Shown one piece after another: positions 7,328-13,816 of a stretch of DNA of 28,057 nt. The DNA comes from a virus. Made by a program: the position numbers and the translations under genes. The stretch is taken from positions 1-28,057 of IMG/VR virus record IMGVR_UViG_3300040801_004913, one strand, 5' to 3'. The stretch's first letter is position 1; each line of letters begins with the position of its first letter. The notes below the pieces were generated by a model that saw nothing but the letters and a program-made list of their open reading frames with translations, had not been told where the DNA came from and ran no database searches.

Positions 7328-8829
7328 ACCGCAGCCCCCGTGATGACCGTCCGGAACTCCCCGCTCTCCAGCTTGGAGAGCATGGCCCGGAGCAGCGTCG
7401 CGACTTCGGCCTGGGTCTCCTGGTTGGCTGGCCGGTCCTTCGCCGATGCGCCGCCGGTCACGGCGACGTTGCGGAGCGAGTCGACGACCCGGAACCCGCC
7501 GGCCGCCGGCTCCTCAGCCGCTCGCTCCAGGGCGCCGCGGATCATCGCCCCAGCGCCGGCGACGCGGTCCGCGACCGCCGCGGCTCGCTCACCGACCGCA
7601 CTGAGCACCGAGCTCGCGAGGCCCCCGAAGTCGAGCAGCCTGCCGCGCTCTTCCTCGAGCACGGCGGCGGGCGTGCCCTGGCCGGCGCCCGCGGCGGCTC
7701 GCCGCGCTGCGTCGGCGGCGATCTGCCGCTGCCGCTGCAAGATCTTCGACTCGAAGGTCGGGGACTCACCGATGGCCTTCGCCACCCCGGCCCAGTATTT
7801 CTCGCCGATCTTCGCGAAGTCGGCGATCTCGTCGTTCAGACTGAGCTTCGAGAGCTCCACGGAGATGCCGGGGATCCTGTTGATCGCCGCCTCGACCTTC
7901 GAGATGATCAGGTCGGCCTTCTCCGCGATCCAGCCGACGGCCTTGAAGATCCCCTCCCAGAGCTTCGCGAACCCGAAACGGACGGACTGGATGGTGTCCG
8001 CGATCCACGCGATGGCCTTCGAGATCGGGCCGAGCGTGCTGGTGGCCTTCTTCCCCGCCGCGTCGGCCTTGTCCCCGGTGCCGAGGATCAGGTCCGAGAG
8101 CACGGTGATCGCCGGCGCGAGGTCGATCGCGATGCGATTGAACACGCCGCTGAAGGCCTTCTGCATGCGATCGACCGCATCGTTGGCCGCCTCGATCTGC
8201 GCGTGGTCCACGCGGCTCATCGCCAGCCCGAGCCGCTCCGCCTCGGCCTGCATCCGGTCGAGCCCGGCCGCACCGAGGTCCAACGTGTTCACCAGGGCGA
8301 CGCCCTCGGAGTCGAAGAGCTTCATCGCGAGTCGCACCTGGTCGGACCGGCTGCCCACCTGACCCATGGCGTCGGCGATGGCCTTGAACTGCTCGTCCGG
8401 GCGCATCGCCTCCAGGGCTCCGGCGTTCAATCCGAGCTCCTGGAGGGCCGCGACCGCCTCCCCGGTCCCGTTGGCGGCCTCGGACACCCGGCGCGTCATC
8501 CGCTGCAGGCTCATGTCCAGGGTGCCGGCCGAGACGCCCGTCTGCTCGGCCGCGTGGCGCAGGCCGGCAAGCTTCTCGGTGGCGATCCCGATGCGGTCAG
8601 CCATCTTGGCCGTCGCGTCCATCGCCGCGAAGCTCTTCGCCGTGAACGCCCCGAGGGCTGCCCCGCCAGCCACGCCCGCGAGGACGGGATGGAAGGACGC
8701 GAGCCCCTTCACCATGCGGCCGGCGGACTTCGTGAACCGGGCCATGGTCCGGCGGGCGGACTTCATGCCGGCCTCGAACTTCGCGGTCCGCGTGCGGATG
8801 TCGACGTAGAACGTCCGAACCTTGGCCAT
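7324..8829 (-). CDS. Tail tape measure protein
   Basis: This 501-aa protein starts with an ATG at 8829 that overlaps the chaperone stop as TGATG; a TTG one codon upstream is possible. The N-terminus (VRTFYVDIRTRTAKFEAGMK) and the following FTKSAGRMVKGL are typical of minor tail/tape measure proteins. Ala-rich helices (about 45-240) and a hydrophobic stretch near 280-310 (ISKAIAWIADTIQSVRFGFA) follow. Tape measure length sets tail length, and 501 residues would imply a short siphovirus tail. It is smaller than most tape measure proteins (often over 700 aa). Its place right after the frameshifted chaperone genes supports the call. Confidence 0.88.
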   Translation of the reverse strand: MAKVRTFYVDIRTRTAKFEAGMKSARRTMARFTKSAGRMVKGLASFHPVLAGVAGGAALGAFTAKSFAAMDATAKMADRIGIATEKLAGLRHAAEQTGVSAGTLDMSLQRMTRRVSEAANGTGEAVAALQELGLNAGALEAMRPDEQFKAIADAMGQVGSRSDQVRLAMKLFDSEGVALVNTLDLGAAGLDRMQAEAERLGLAMSRVDHAQIEAANDAVDRMQKAFSGVFNRIAIDLAPAITVLSDLILGTGDKADAAGKKATSTLGPISKAIAWIADTIQSVRFGFAKLWEGIFKAVGWIAEKADLIISKVEAAINRIPGISVELSKLSLNDEIADFAKIGEKYWAGVAKAIGESPTFESKILQRQRQIAADAARRAAAGAGQGTPAAVLEEERGRLLDFGGLASSVLSAVGERAAAVADRVAGAGAMIRGALERAAEEPAAGGFRVVDSLRNVAVTGGASAKDRPANQETQAEVATLLRAMLSKLESGEFRTVITGAAV

Positions 8830-9149
8830 CAATCAGCCCTCCGCCCCGTCGCCGCGAGCCACTGGTGGGCCCGCAGCTCGATCTCCTCGGGGCTCTGCCG
8901 CCGGCTCCGCCCGAAGTCCGGCATGAAGTCGCCGGGCGTCACCTCCCGTCGCCCGCCGAACGCCGCGATCTGGGCGGCGATGATCCCCGCCCGCAGGTCC
9001 GCCCGCTCCGGGCCGAACGGCTCGATCCGGTCGAACGCGGACCACTCGGTGAACTCCGCCGAGTCGATCTCGCGCTGAGCCCGGCGGACGCTCATCCCCA
9101 GGGCGAGGGCGAGGCGGAACCACTGGCGGCGCTCCGGCCGCCGCCTCAG
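8829..9149 (-). CDS. Tail assembly chaperone, T extension read by -1 frameshift (GT product)
   Basis: This frame has no need for its own start. After GGGAAAC at 9155-9149 it is entered in the -1 frame and adds 106 residues to the 112-aa G protein, giving a GT product of about 218 aa. The added part contains RQWFRLALALGMSVR and then FTEWSAFDRIEPFGPERADL, the typical tail assembly protein T/DUF4035 pattern (EFxEWxAYxxxEPFGExRxDL). In lambda, G and GT hold the tape measure during tail assembly, and their ratio matters. Independent initiation at ATG 9095 is possible but would cut off the conserved FRLALALG segment. Confidence 0.85.
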   Translation of the reverse strand: MRRRPERRQWFRLALALGMSVRRAQREIDSAEFTEWSAFDRIEPFGPERADLRAGIIAAQIAAFGGRREVTPGDFMPDFGRSRRQSPEEIELRAHQWLAATGRRAD

Positions 9150-9155
9150 TTTCCC
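9125..9155 (-). promoter_or_regulatory. Programmed -1 ribosomal frameshift site
   Basis: On the minus strand the slippery heptamer G GGA AAC (9155-9149) lies in the correct zero frame, directly before the TGA of the G gene. Three nt later a perfect 7-bp all-G/C stem with a 7-nt loop follows (arms 9139-9145 and 9125-9131). The lambda G-T site is G GGA AAG. Slippage joins G exactly to the T frame. Confidence 0.88.
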
Positions 9156-9484
9156 TCGGCGTCCTCGATCTCGTCCTCACCGATGCCGGAGATCGTGCAG
9201 CCGGCCTCGAACACCCGATGCAGTGCCGCCGCGTTCCGCTCGAGCAGCTTCTCGACGTCCGCGTCGGTGAACAGCAGCTCGCCGTGCTCGTCGCACGCGG
9301 TGCGGGTGACCACGAGGGTCCGGACGCCCCGCACCTGCCGGTTCACCGCGAGGGCGTCGAACTCGTCGCGGTCCGCCCCGGTCATCGATCGGACGCACAC
9401 GTGCCCGCCCCACTCGGGGACATCGACACGCTCGATCTGTCGGTCATCGGCGTTCAGGATGGCGTTGCGGGTCAGGATCATCAT
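9146..9484 (-). CDS. Tail assembly chaperone G-like
   Basis: This 112-aa protein has a GGAG upstream of its ATG pair (9484/9481). It contains the small acidic chaperone fold seen in many siphophages: VPEWGGHVCVRSMTGADRDE, then VVTRTACDEHGELLFTDADV, then a helical acidic end. It lies between tail tube and tape measure, as gpG does in lambda. The acidic end (DEIEDAEGN) finishes with the slippery sequence, so a fraction of ribosomes continue into the T extension. The upstream gap to the tube gene is 55 nt. Confidence 0.85.
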   Translation of the reverse strand: MMILTRNAILNADDRQIERVDVPEWGGHVCVRSMTGADRDEFDALAVNRQVRGVRTLVVTRTACDEHGELLFTDADVEKLLERNAAALHRVFEAGCTISGIGEDEIEDAEGN

Positions 9485-9539
9485 GGGCTCCGGGGTGGTT
9501 GCTGGGGGGCGGGGAAGAGGTCGAAGAGGCGGCCGCGGG

Positions 9540-9935
9540 TCAGGACGCCGCGGTCACGTTGATGTCGCCGGAGACCTTGATGGTCACGTCCTGGGTGACC
9601 TTGTTGTCCGACTCCTGGTTCGCGGATCCGAGACCGGTCACGAATCCGGAGAACGCCCAGGTCGCCCCGCTCTTGAAGGTGAGCGTGATCGTCTCCGCGG
9701 CGCCGTTGATCGGAGGCAGCTCGTCGGGGTTGAAGTGGAGTCCGAGCGTCATCTCCCCGTTGTCGACCAGGTCGCCGGGGATGAACACCCGGGAGCCGAC
9801 CGTGCCGAGGTGCGAGACATCGATCGCCGGGCGGCTCGGCGCCGGCGTGCCGAAGTTGGTGATCTCGGCGGTGAACCCGGAGGTGCCGAAGACGACAGTC
9901 GATCCGTGGCCGGTCTGAACGCCTGGAGATGGCAT
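9540..9935 (-). CDS. Major tail tube protein
   Basis: This is a 131-aa protein, a usual length for the compact lambda-gpV-like tube proteins. Strand-rich sequence includes GSTVVFGTSGFTAEITNFG, then IDVSHLGTVGSRVFIPGDLV (the conserved 'IDVSHLG' loop of this family), then MTLGLHFNPDELP and a terminal VTIKVSGDINVTA. It would stack as hexameric rings around the tape measure. Position between the completion protein and the chaperones is canonical. The start at 9935 lies 10 nt after the preceding gene's stop at 9946. Confidence 0.85.
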   Translation of the reverse strand: MPSPGVQTGHGSTVVFGTSGFTAEITNFGTPAPSRPAIDVSHLGTVGSRVFIPGDLVDNGEMTLGLHFNPDELPPINGAAETITLTFKSGATWAFSGFVTGLGSANQESDNKVTQDVTIKVSGDINVTAAS

Positions 9936-9945
9936 GGCTGAGCTC

Positions 9946-10359
9946 CTACGCGAGTGGCTCGACGATCCAGGCGTCGAGCTCGATGGGGATGCGGAACACC
10001 GGAGACTCGCCGCCGTCGTCGTCCTCGTCGACGTCGTCGGTCACGCGGCCGAAGGTGAAGTGGTCGACGCTCACCCCGCCGGCGACGCCGGACCAGCCGT
10101 CGAGGTCGAGGCGGATCGCCTCGGAGATCTCGTCGGCCTGGACGGAGGAAGCGGCGTACGCGGCGACGATGAAGTCGTGGCGGGCCAGGGCCGAGGGGCC
10201 CAGGAGGTGGCGGACGCCCTCGCGGTCGGTCCGCTGGAACGTGACGAAGGGCAGCGTCGCGTGCTGCGGGGCCAGTCCGGGGTAGATCCGGCTCCCGACG
10301 ATGGCCGAAAGCCGGCTGCTCGAGCTGAGCGCGGCGAAGATGGCGGCCTTGGCGCTCAC
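9946..10359 (-). CDS. Tail terminator/completion protein (DUF3168-like)
   Basis: This 137-aa protein uses a GTG start at 10359 that overlaps the adaptor stop as GTGA; the longer frame from 10599 would run over the adaptor gene. The pattern is an N-terminal helix (AIFAALSSSSRLSAIVGSRI), a loop YPGLAPQHATLPFVTFQRT, and strands ending in FRIPIELDAWI. This matches the DUF3168 or gp10/gpU-like tail terminators that cap the tail tube. An Asp-rich loop (DDVDEDDDGGE) is present near residue 110. Confidence 0.75.
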   Translation of the reverse strand: MSAKAAIFAALSSSSRLSAIVGSRIYPGLAPQHATLPFVTFQRTDREGVRHLLGPSALARHDFIVAAYAASSVQADEISEAIRLDLDGWSGVAGGVSVDHFTFGRVTDDVDEDDDGGESPVFRIPIELDAWIVEPLA

Positions 10360-10691
10360 CCGCTGACGCCCTCGGTGGCCATGATCTCGAGCACGGCCCC
10401 CCGCTCGTCCCGGTTCAGGATGGTCGTGATGCCGAAGACACGGTCGCCGAAACGGATCCGGTCGCGCGAGGTGATGGTGAGGCCCCCGGCGCGGAGCATG
10501 ATCCGGTGGGAGACGTTCGCCTGGGTCGCCTCGCTGGCGATGAACTCCCTGCCGCTGACCGGCTCGATGCCGGCCCATCTGGTCGCCACGCGGCTCCACG
10601 TGAGCGCGACGCCGCCGTGGGCGTCCCGGCTCTCGGCCGCCCGCTCGATCGTGACCCGGTGCCGCAGACGGCCGGCGCGGAGGCTGCTCAC
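10356..10691 (-). CDS. Phage head-tail adaptor (SPP1 gp16-like)
   Basis: This 111-aa protein starts with a GTG overlapping the connector stop as GTGA. The sequence is typical of head-tail joining proteins: LRHRVTIERAAESRDAHGGV, then WSRVATRWAGIEPVSGREF, then ATQANVSHRIMLR and a C-terminal FGDRVFGITTILNRDE. The family forms a dodecameric ring below the connector and closes the head. Neighbouring connector and terminator genes support this. Confidence 0.88.
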   Translation of the reverse strand: MSSLRAGRLRHRVTIERAAESRDAHGGVALTWSRVATRWAGIEPVSGREFIASEATQANVSHRIMLRAGGLTITSRDRIRFGDRVFGITTILNRDERGAVLEIMATEGVSG

Positions 10692-11263
10692 GAGGTGCCC
10701 CCGATCACCCGGTGCGGCTGCAAGAGGGCCTCAGCGGCCATCGGCACCTTGGCGAGCCCAGCCCCAGCCACGATCGGCTCGCGGAACTCGTAGAACTGGC
10801 CGACCACGAGCAGGATCGCCTGCCGGATGTCCTGGGAGATGGCACCTGCCGACGCGTGGCCGGCGACGTAGGTGATCGTCACCGCCTGCGGGTGCACCTG
10901 GGTCCCCGGCCAGGACTGCCCCGGGGCGAGGCAGACGTACGGGACCACCTCGTCGAGGATCGCCAGGTAGCCCGACGGGTCGAGCACCTGGTCCGCGCCG
11001 TCGAGGTCCCGGTAGCCGATCGACGACACCGCCGAGACCGGCCCCGACGCGAGCTCCATCCGATCTCCGAAGCACGGCCGCGTCTGCCGCAGGGTGCGGG
11101 GCATGAGCGACAGCCCCAGCACCCCTTCCGCCCACGACGTCGCCGCACGCACGTAGCTGGCCAGCAGCTCGTCCTCGTCCGTGTGGTCGATCCGCAAGTG
11201 GTCGCGGACGTCTGCCACTGACACCGGGGTGTCAGTCGCCGGGATGGTCACGCTGAGGCCCAT
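10688..11263 (-). CDS. Head-tail connector protein (HK97 gp6-like)
   Basis: This is a 191-aa protein. It starts VTIPATDTPVSVADVRDHLR, the usual opening of gp6-type connectors (substrate helix after 'PVS..E.K.HLR'). Then comes DEDELLASYVRAATSWAEGV, a helix bundle found in this family. A beta/loop insertion of about 80 residues (PCFGDRMELASGPVSAVSS) and a final helix (DIRQAILLVVGQFYEFRE) follow. It binds the portal ring. It is 3 nt from the upstream small gene and overlaps the next by 4 nt. Confidence 0.87.
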   Translation of the reverse strand: MGLSVTIPATDTPVSVADVRDHLRIDHTDEDELLASYVRAATSWAEGVLGLSLMPRTLRQTRPCFGDRMELASGPVSAVSSIGYRDLDGADQVLDPSGYLAILDEVVPYVCLAPGQSWPGTQVHPQAVTITYVAGHASAGAISQDIRQAILLVVGQFYEFREPIVAGAGLAKVPMAAEALLQPHRVIGGTS

Positions 11264-11266
11264 GCG

Positions 11267-11560
11267 TCAGCCGGCCTTGCTGCCCGCCGACTTCCCGGCC
11301 GGCTTCACGGCCGCCGCCAACGCCGCCTTGCCGCCACGGGTCTCCGCCTCCGGGTGCTGCGACGGCGCCCGCTCCGCCCGCGGCTCGTCGCGGCTCTGCG
11401 CCTCCCGCAGCCGAGCGGCGGCCTCGTGGTCCTTCGTCGCCTCGACGGCGAACCCGCCGGCGATCAGCCCTCGGGCTTCCTTGTCCGGGATGTCGTACAC
11501 CGCTCCGGCCACTCGCATGACCTTGGGCCCGCACATGGACTGCTGCATGTAGATCTTCAC
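11267..11560 (-). CDS. Small head-module protein, unknown function
   Basis: This 97-aa protein starts at GTG 11560, with GGAG 6 nt upstream. A farther GTG (11620) would place a strong hairpin inside the coding region, so I prefer the shorter form. Residues 1-45 are a compact beta/alpha unit (VAGAVYDIPDKEARGLIAGG), as in small proteins found after major capsid genes in many siphophages. The rest is a Lys/Arg/Ala-rich, probably unstructured tail ending KPAGKSAGSKAG, possibly nucleic-acid binding. Confidence 0.7.
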   Translation of the reverse strand: MKIYMQQSMCGPKVMRVAGAVYDIPDKEARGLIAGGFAVEATKDHEAAARLREAQSRDEPRAERAPSQHPEAETRGGKAALAAAVKPAGKSAGSKAG

Positions 11561-11579
11561 GTCGCGCTCCGGCGGGCCC

Positions 11580-11607
11580 CGCGGAGCCGCCCGAAGGCGG
11601 CCCCGCG
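11580..11607 (-). promoter_or_regulatory. Strong UUCG-capped RNA hairpin after the capsid gene
   Basis: On the minus strand, 12-bp arms (11607-11596 and 11591-11580) pair with one G-U wobble around the tetraloop TTCG. There is no T run, so it is unlikely to be an efficient intrinsic terminator. It sits 23 nt after the capsid stop and could stabilise the capsid mRNA or reduce readthrough into the connector genes. Confidence 0.7.
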
Positions 11608-11629
11608 AGTCCCGATTCACAGGCTGGGG

Positions 11630-12994
11630 TCAGGAGGAGGCCATCTGCAGGGTCTTCACCGCACCGTGCGACGCACCGGCGTACCGGCCGTCGTGGCGGC
11701 TGAAGGCGAGGAAGCCGACCTGCAGGTTGTCCATGTACCGCTCGGCGAAGCGGACCAGGGTGACCGACCGCACGTCGCGGATCGTGTAGTCGGCGAAGTG
11801 CCCATAGGCCATCACCTTGGCGTCGGCCGCGATCTCTGCCACCGACTGGTTGATCACGTACGGATCGCCGTCGATCGTGTCCGGCTCGCCCACGATGCGG
11901 CTCGGCTGCCAGAGCGGCCGGGCGTCGCCCGATCCGATCGACAGCTTCTTGATCGCCGCGAGCGTCGTGTCGTGGAGCATGAACCGGCCACCCAGCTCGC
12001 GGTACGCCGGGTCCACCGAGTGCTTCAGGTCGATGATCTCGCTGAACGCCAGGGCCGCCGCGGCCGCCGCCGTCTTCCCGACCGTCGCCGCGGTCATCAC
12101 CCCCTGCGGCTGCCCGGTGCCCGTGCCCGTGGTGAAGAACGCGTTCGTCGCCCGGCCGAGCCGCTCGGCCAGCTTCATCATCAGCCAGCTCTCCAGGTCG
12201 AAGCCCGAGTCCTGGAGCAGCTGCACCGGGACCTTGACGATCTTCGAGCTGAAGGTGAAGGCCTTCAGGACGTCCGCCGCGAACGTCGGGTCGCCGTCGG
12301 TCGCATGAGCGACGTTCTCGCCCACGATCACACCGACGTTGCCGGTGTCGTCCGCCGACGGGTACGGCATGTCCGCCCCCGACGCGGTCGTCAGGATGGT
12401 CGCCCCGACGCGTCGCATGCCGCCGAAGGACTTCATCCGGTCGATGATCCGGGTCACGAAGTCCTCGGGGATCGTCTCGCCGCCGGCGCCGCTGGTGGTG
12501 CTGTCCAGGGCTCGCAGCTCGGGCGATCCGCCGCCCCGGAGCGTCACCGAGTCGCCGCCCGCGGGGACCCCGTCCGGGGCCGACCCGCTCGCCAGGAGCT
12601 CCCGCTCCTCGGTCGTCAGCGCCCCGGAGCCCCGGCACGCCCACTTCCGGAAGGCCGCGCGCCGCTGGCGGTCGCCGTCGCGCTGCTCTCCGCGGCGGCC
12701 GCCGCCGGCCGGCCCCTCGCCGCCGAGGTCCAGGGAGAACCGGCGATCGTGGAGGCCCTCGCCCATGGAGTCGAGCTGCTCCTGCCGCTCCTCCATCGCC
12801 TGGATCTGGTCCTCGGCCTCGCGGATCTGGACGTCGAGCGCGTCAATGTCCGCCCGCCGCTTGTCCCACTGCTCGGACTCTTCGGCGGTGAACTCGCGAG
12901 CCTCTTCGCGGACCGCCTTGAGGGCCTCGCGGCTCTGCTCCCACAGGTCCGCCTTCTTCGCCCGCAGCTCGCGGGCCTTCGTGTAGAGCGTCAT
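11630..12994 (-). CDS. HK97-fold major capsid protein
   Basis: This is a 454-aa protein. Residues about 5-75 form a charged coiled coil (ELRAKKADLWEQSREALKAV onward), the scaffolding-like delta domain removed by the prohead protease. A Gly/Arg-rich linker follows. The capsid core begins near residue 150 (ETIPEDFVTRIIDRMKSFGG), with typical blocks PVQLLQDSGFDLESWLMMKL, NAFFTTGTGTGQPQGVM, FMLHDTTLAAIKKL and the closing MDNLQVGFLAFSRHDGRY. The start at ATG 12994 is preferred to the open upstream extension, which contains the stem-loop and has no protein-like sequence. It follows the protease in the usual order. Confidence 0.93.
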   Translation of the reverse strand: MTLYTKARELRAKKADLWEQSREALKAVREEAREFTAEESEQWDKRRADIDALDVQIREAEDQIQAMEERQEQLDSMGEGLHDRRFSLDLGGEGPAGGGRRGEQRDGDRQRRAAFRKWACRGSGALTTEERELLASGSAPDGVPAGGDSVTLRGGGSPELRALDSTTSGAGGETIPEDFVTRIIDRMKSFGGMRRVGATILTTASGADMPYPSADDTGNVGVIVGENVAHATDGDPTFAADVLKAFTFSSKIVKVPVQLLQDSGFDLESWLMMKLAERLGRATNAFFTTGTGTGQPQGVMTAATVGKTAAAAAALAFSEIIDLKHSVDPAYRELGGRFMLHDTTLAAIKKLSIGSGDARPLWQPSRIVGEPDTIDGDPYVINQSVAEIAADAKVMAYGHFADYTIRDVRSVTLVRFAERYMDNLQVGFLAFSRHDGRYAGASHGAVKTLQMASS

Positions 12995-13034
12995 TTCGCT
13001 GATCTCCGGGGCTATCTGCCGGGGACCAACGCAC

Positions 13035-13078
13035 ACGCGGACCGCCGGCACTTGAATGAAGTGCTGGACAGTCCGCGT
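13035..13078 (-). promoter_or_regulatory. Long two-step stem-loop between protease and capsid genes
   Basis: Outer arms ACGCGGAC (13035-13042) and GTCCGCGT (13071-13078) match perfectly. After a small internal loop (2/3 nt), inner arms 13045-13053 and 13059-13067 pair over 9 bp with one wobble and close on a 5-nt loop. It lies within one of the longer gaps of the operon (192 nt) and 40 nt before the capsid start. It may be a processing or stability element, or a site linked to an extra capsid promoter. Confidence 0.7.
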
Positions 13079-13186
13079 CGAATCACCGCTCGAGCACGGG
13101 ACCTGTCGTTCCTCGCAGGCGGACGGATGCGAACTCGCCCAGGGGCACGGCCCCACCGCTTGCGAAGCGAACAGGATGTCGTTCCA

Positions 13187-13816
13187 TCATACCCTCGGCA
13201 TTCCCGGCGCGAGTCCTTCGATTTCCTTCCGTGCCGCCCACGCCGCAGCCCGTTCGCTGCGCGCTCGCTCGCGCGCCTCGCTCGATCGCTTCGAGACGTC
13301 AGTCGCCGGGTTCGCCGCCCGCGTCACCACCGAGACGTCGAACAGGTCCAGGTCGAGGAGCTCACGCACCTCGACGATCACCCCGTCGTCCTCGCGCGTC
13401 GTCCACCGGTCGCCCCCCACGGCCGGCCGGAAGGCGAAGCTCATCTGCGAGAGGTCCCCCCGCTGGATGAGGTGCAGCACGTCGTTCCCCACGCTCGTCT
13501 CCGCCACGTCCGCCTCGATCCGCAGACCGGTCGCGTCCTCCGCCAGGCGGAGGGTCCCCGAGCCGGACCGGGCGAGCAGGTGGCCCGCCTCGTGGTTGAA
13601 GAGAGCCGGGACGTCCTGGGCCTCGCGGATCGCCCTGGCGAACGCCCCGGGCCGCACCACCTCGATGAACCCGTAGGACCGGGGGTCCCCGATCGGGTAC
13701 TCCGCGTCGAACACCGAGGCGTGGCCGACGATCCGCCGGCCGTCGCCTTCCTCGCCGGCGCGGACCTCCGCCGTGAACTGGAACGTCCGACGCTCGATCT
13801 GCACTGTCTGGCTCAT
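13187..13816 (-). CDS. Prohead maturation protease (HK97 gp4 / S78 family)
   Basis: This 209-aa serine protease starts with an ATG overlapping the portal stop as ATGA. Visible signatures are RRIVGHASVFDAEYPIGD (residues 28-45), FIEVVRPGAFARAI, the catalytic His in ALFNHEAGHLL (His75), and the catalytic Ser in GDLSQMSFAFRP (Ser126). The C-terminal EVRELLDLDLFDVSVVTRAA contains the conserved 'L.D.SVV..PA' element. It trims the delta domain from capsid subunits after assembly. The family is usually 170-230 aa, so it is full length. Confidence 0.92.
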   Translation of the reverse strand: MSQTVQIERRTFQFTAEVRAGEEGDGRRIVGHASVFDAEYPIGDPRSYGFIEVVRPGAFARAIREAQDVPALFNHEAGHLLARSGSGTLRLAEDATGLRIEADVAETSVGNDVLHLIQRGDLSQMSFAFRPAVGGDRWTTREDDGVIVEVRELLDLDLFDVSVVTRAANPATDVSKRSSEARERARSERAAAWAARKEIEGLAPGMPRV

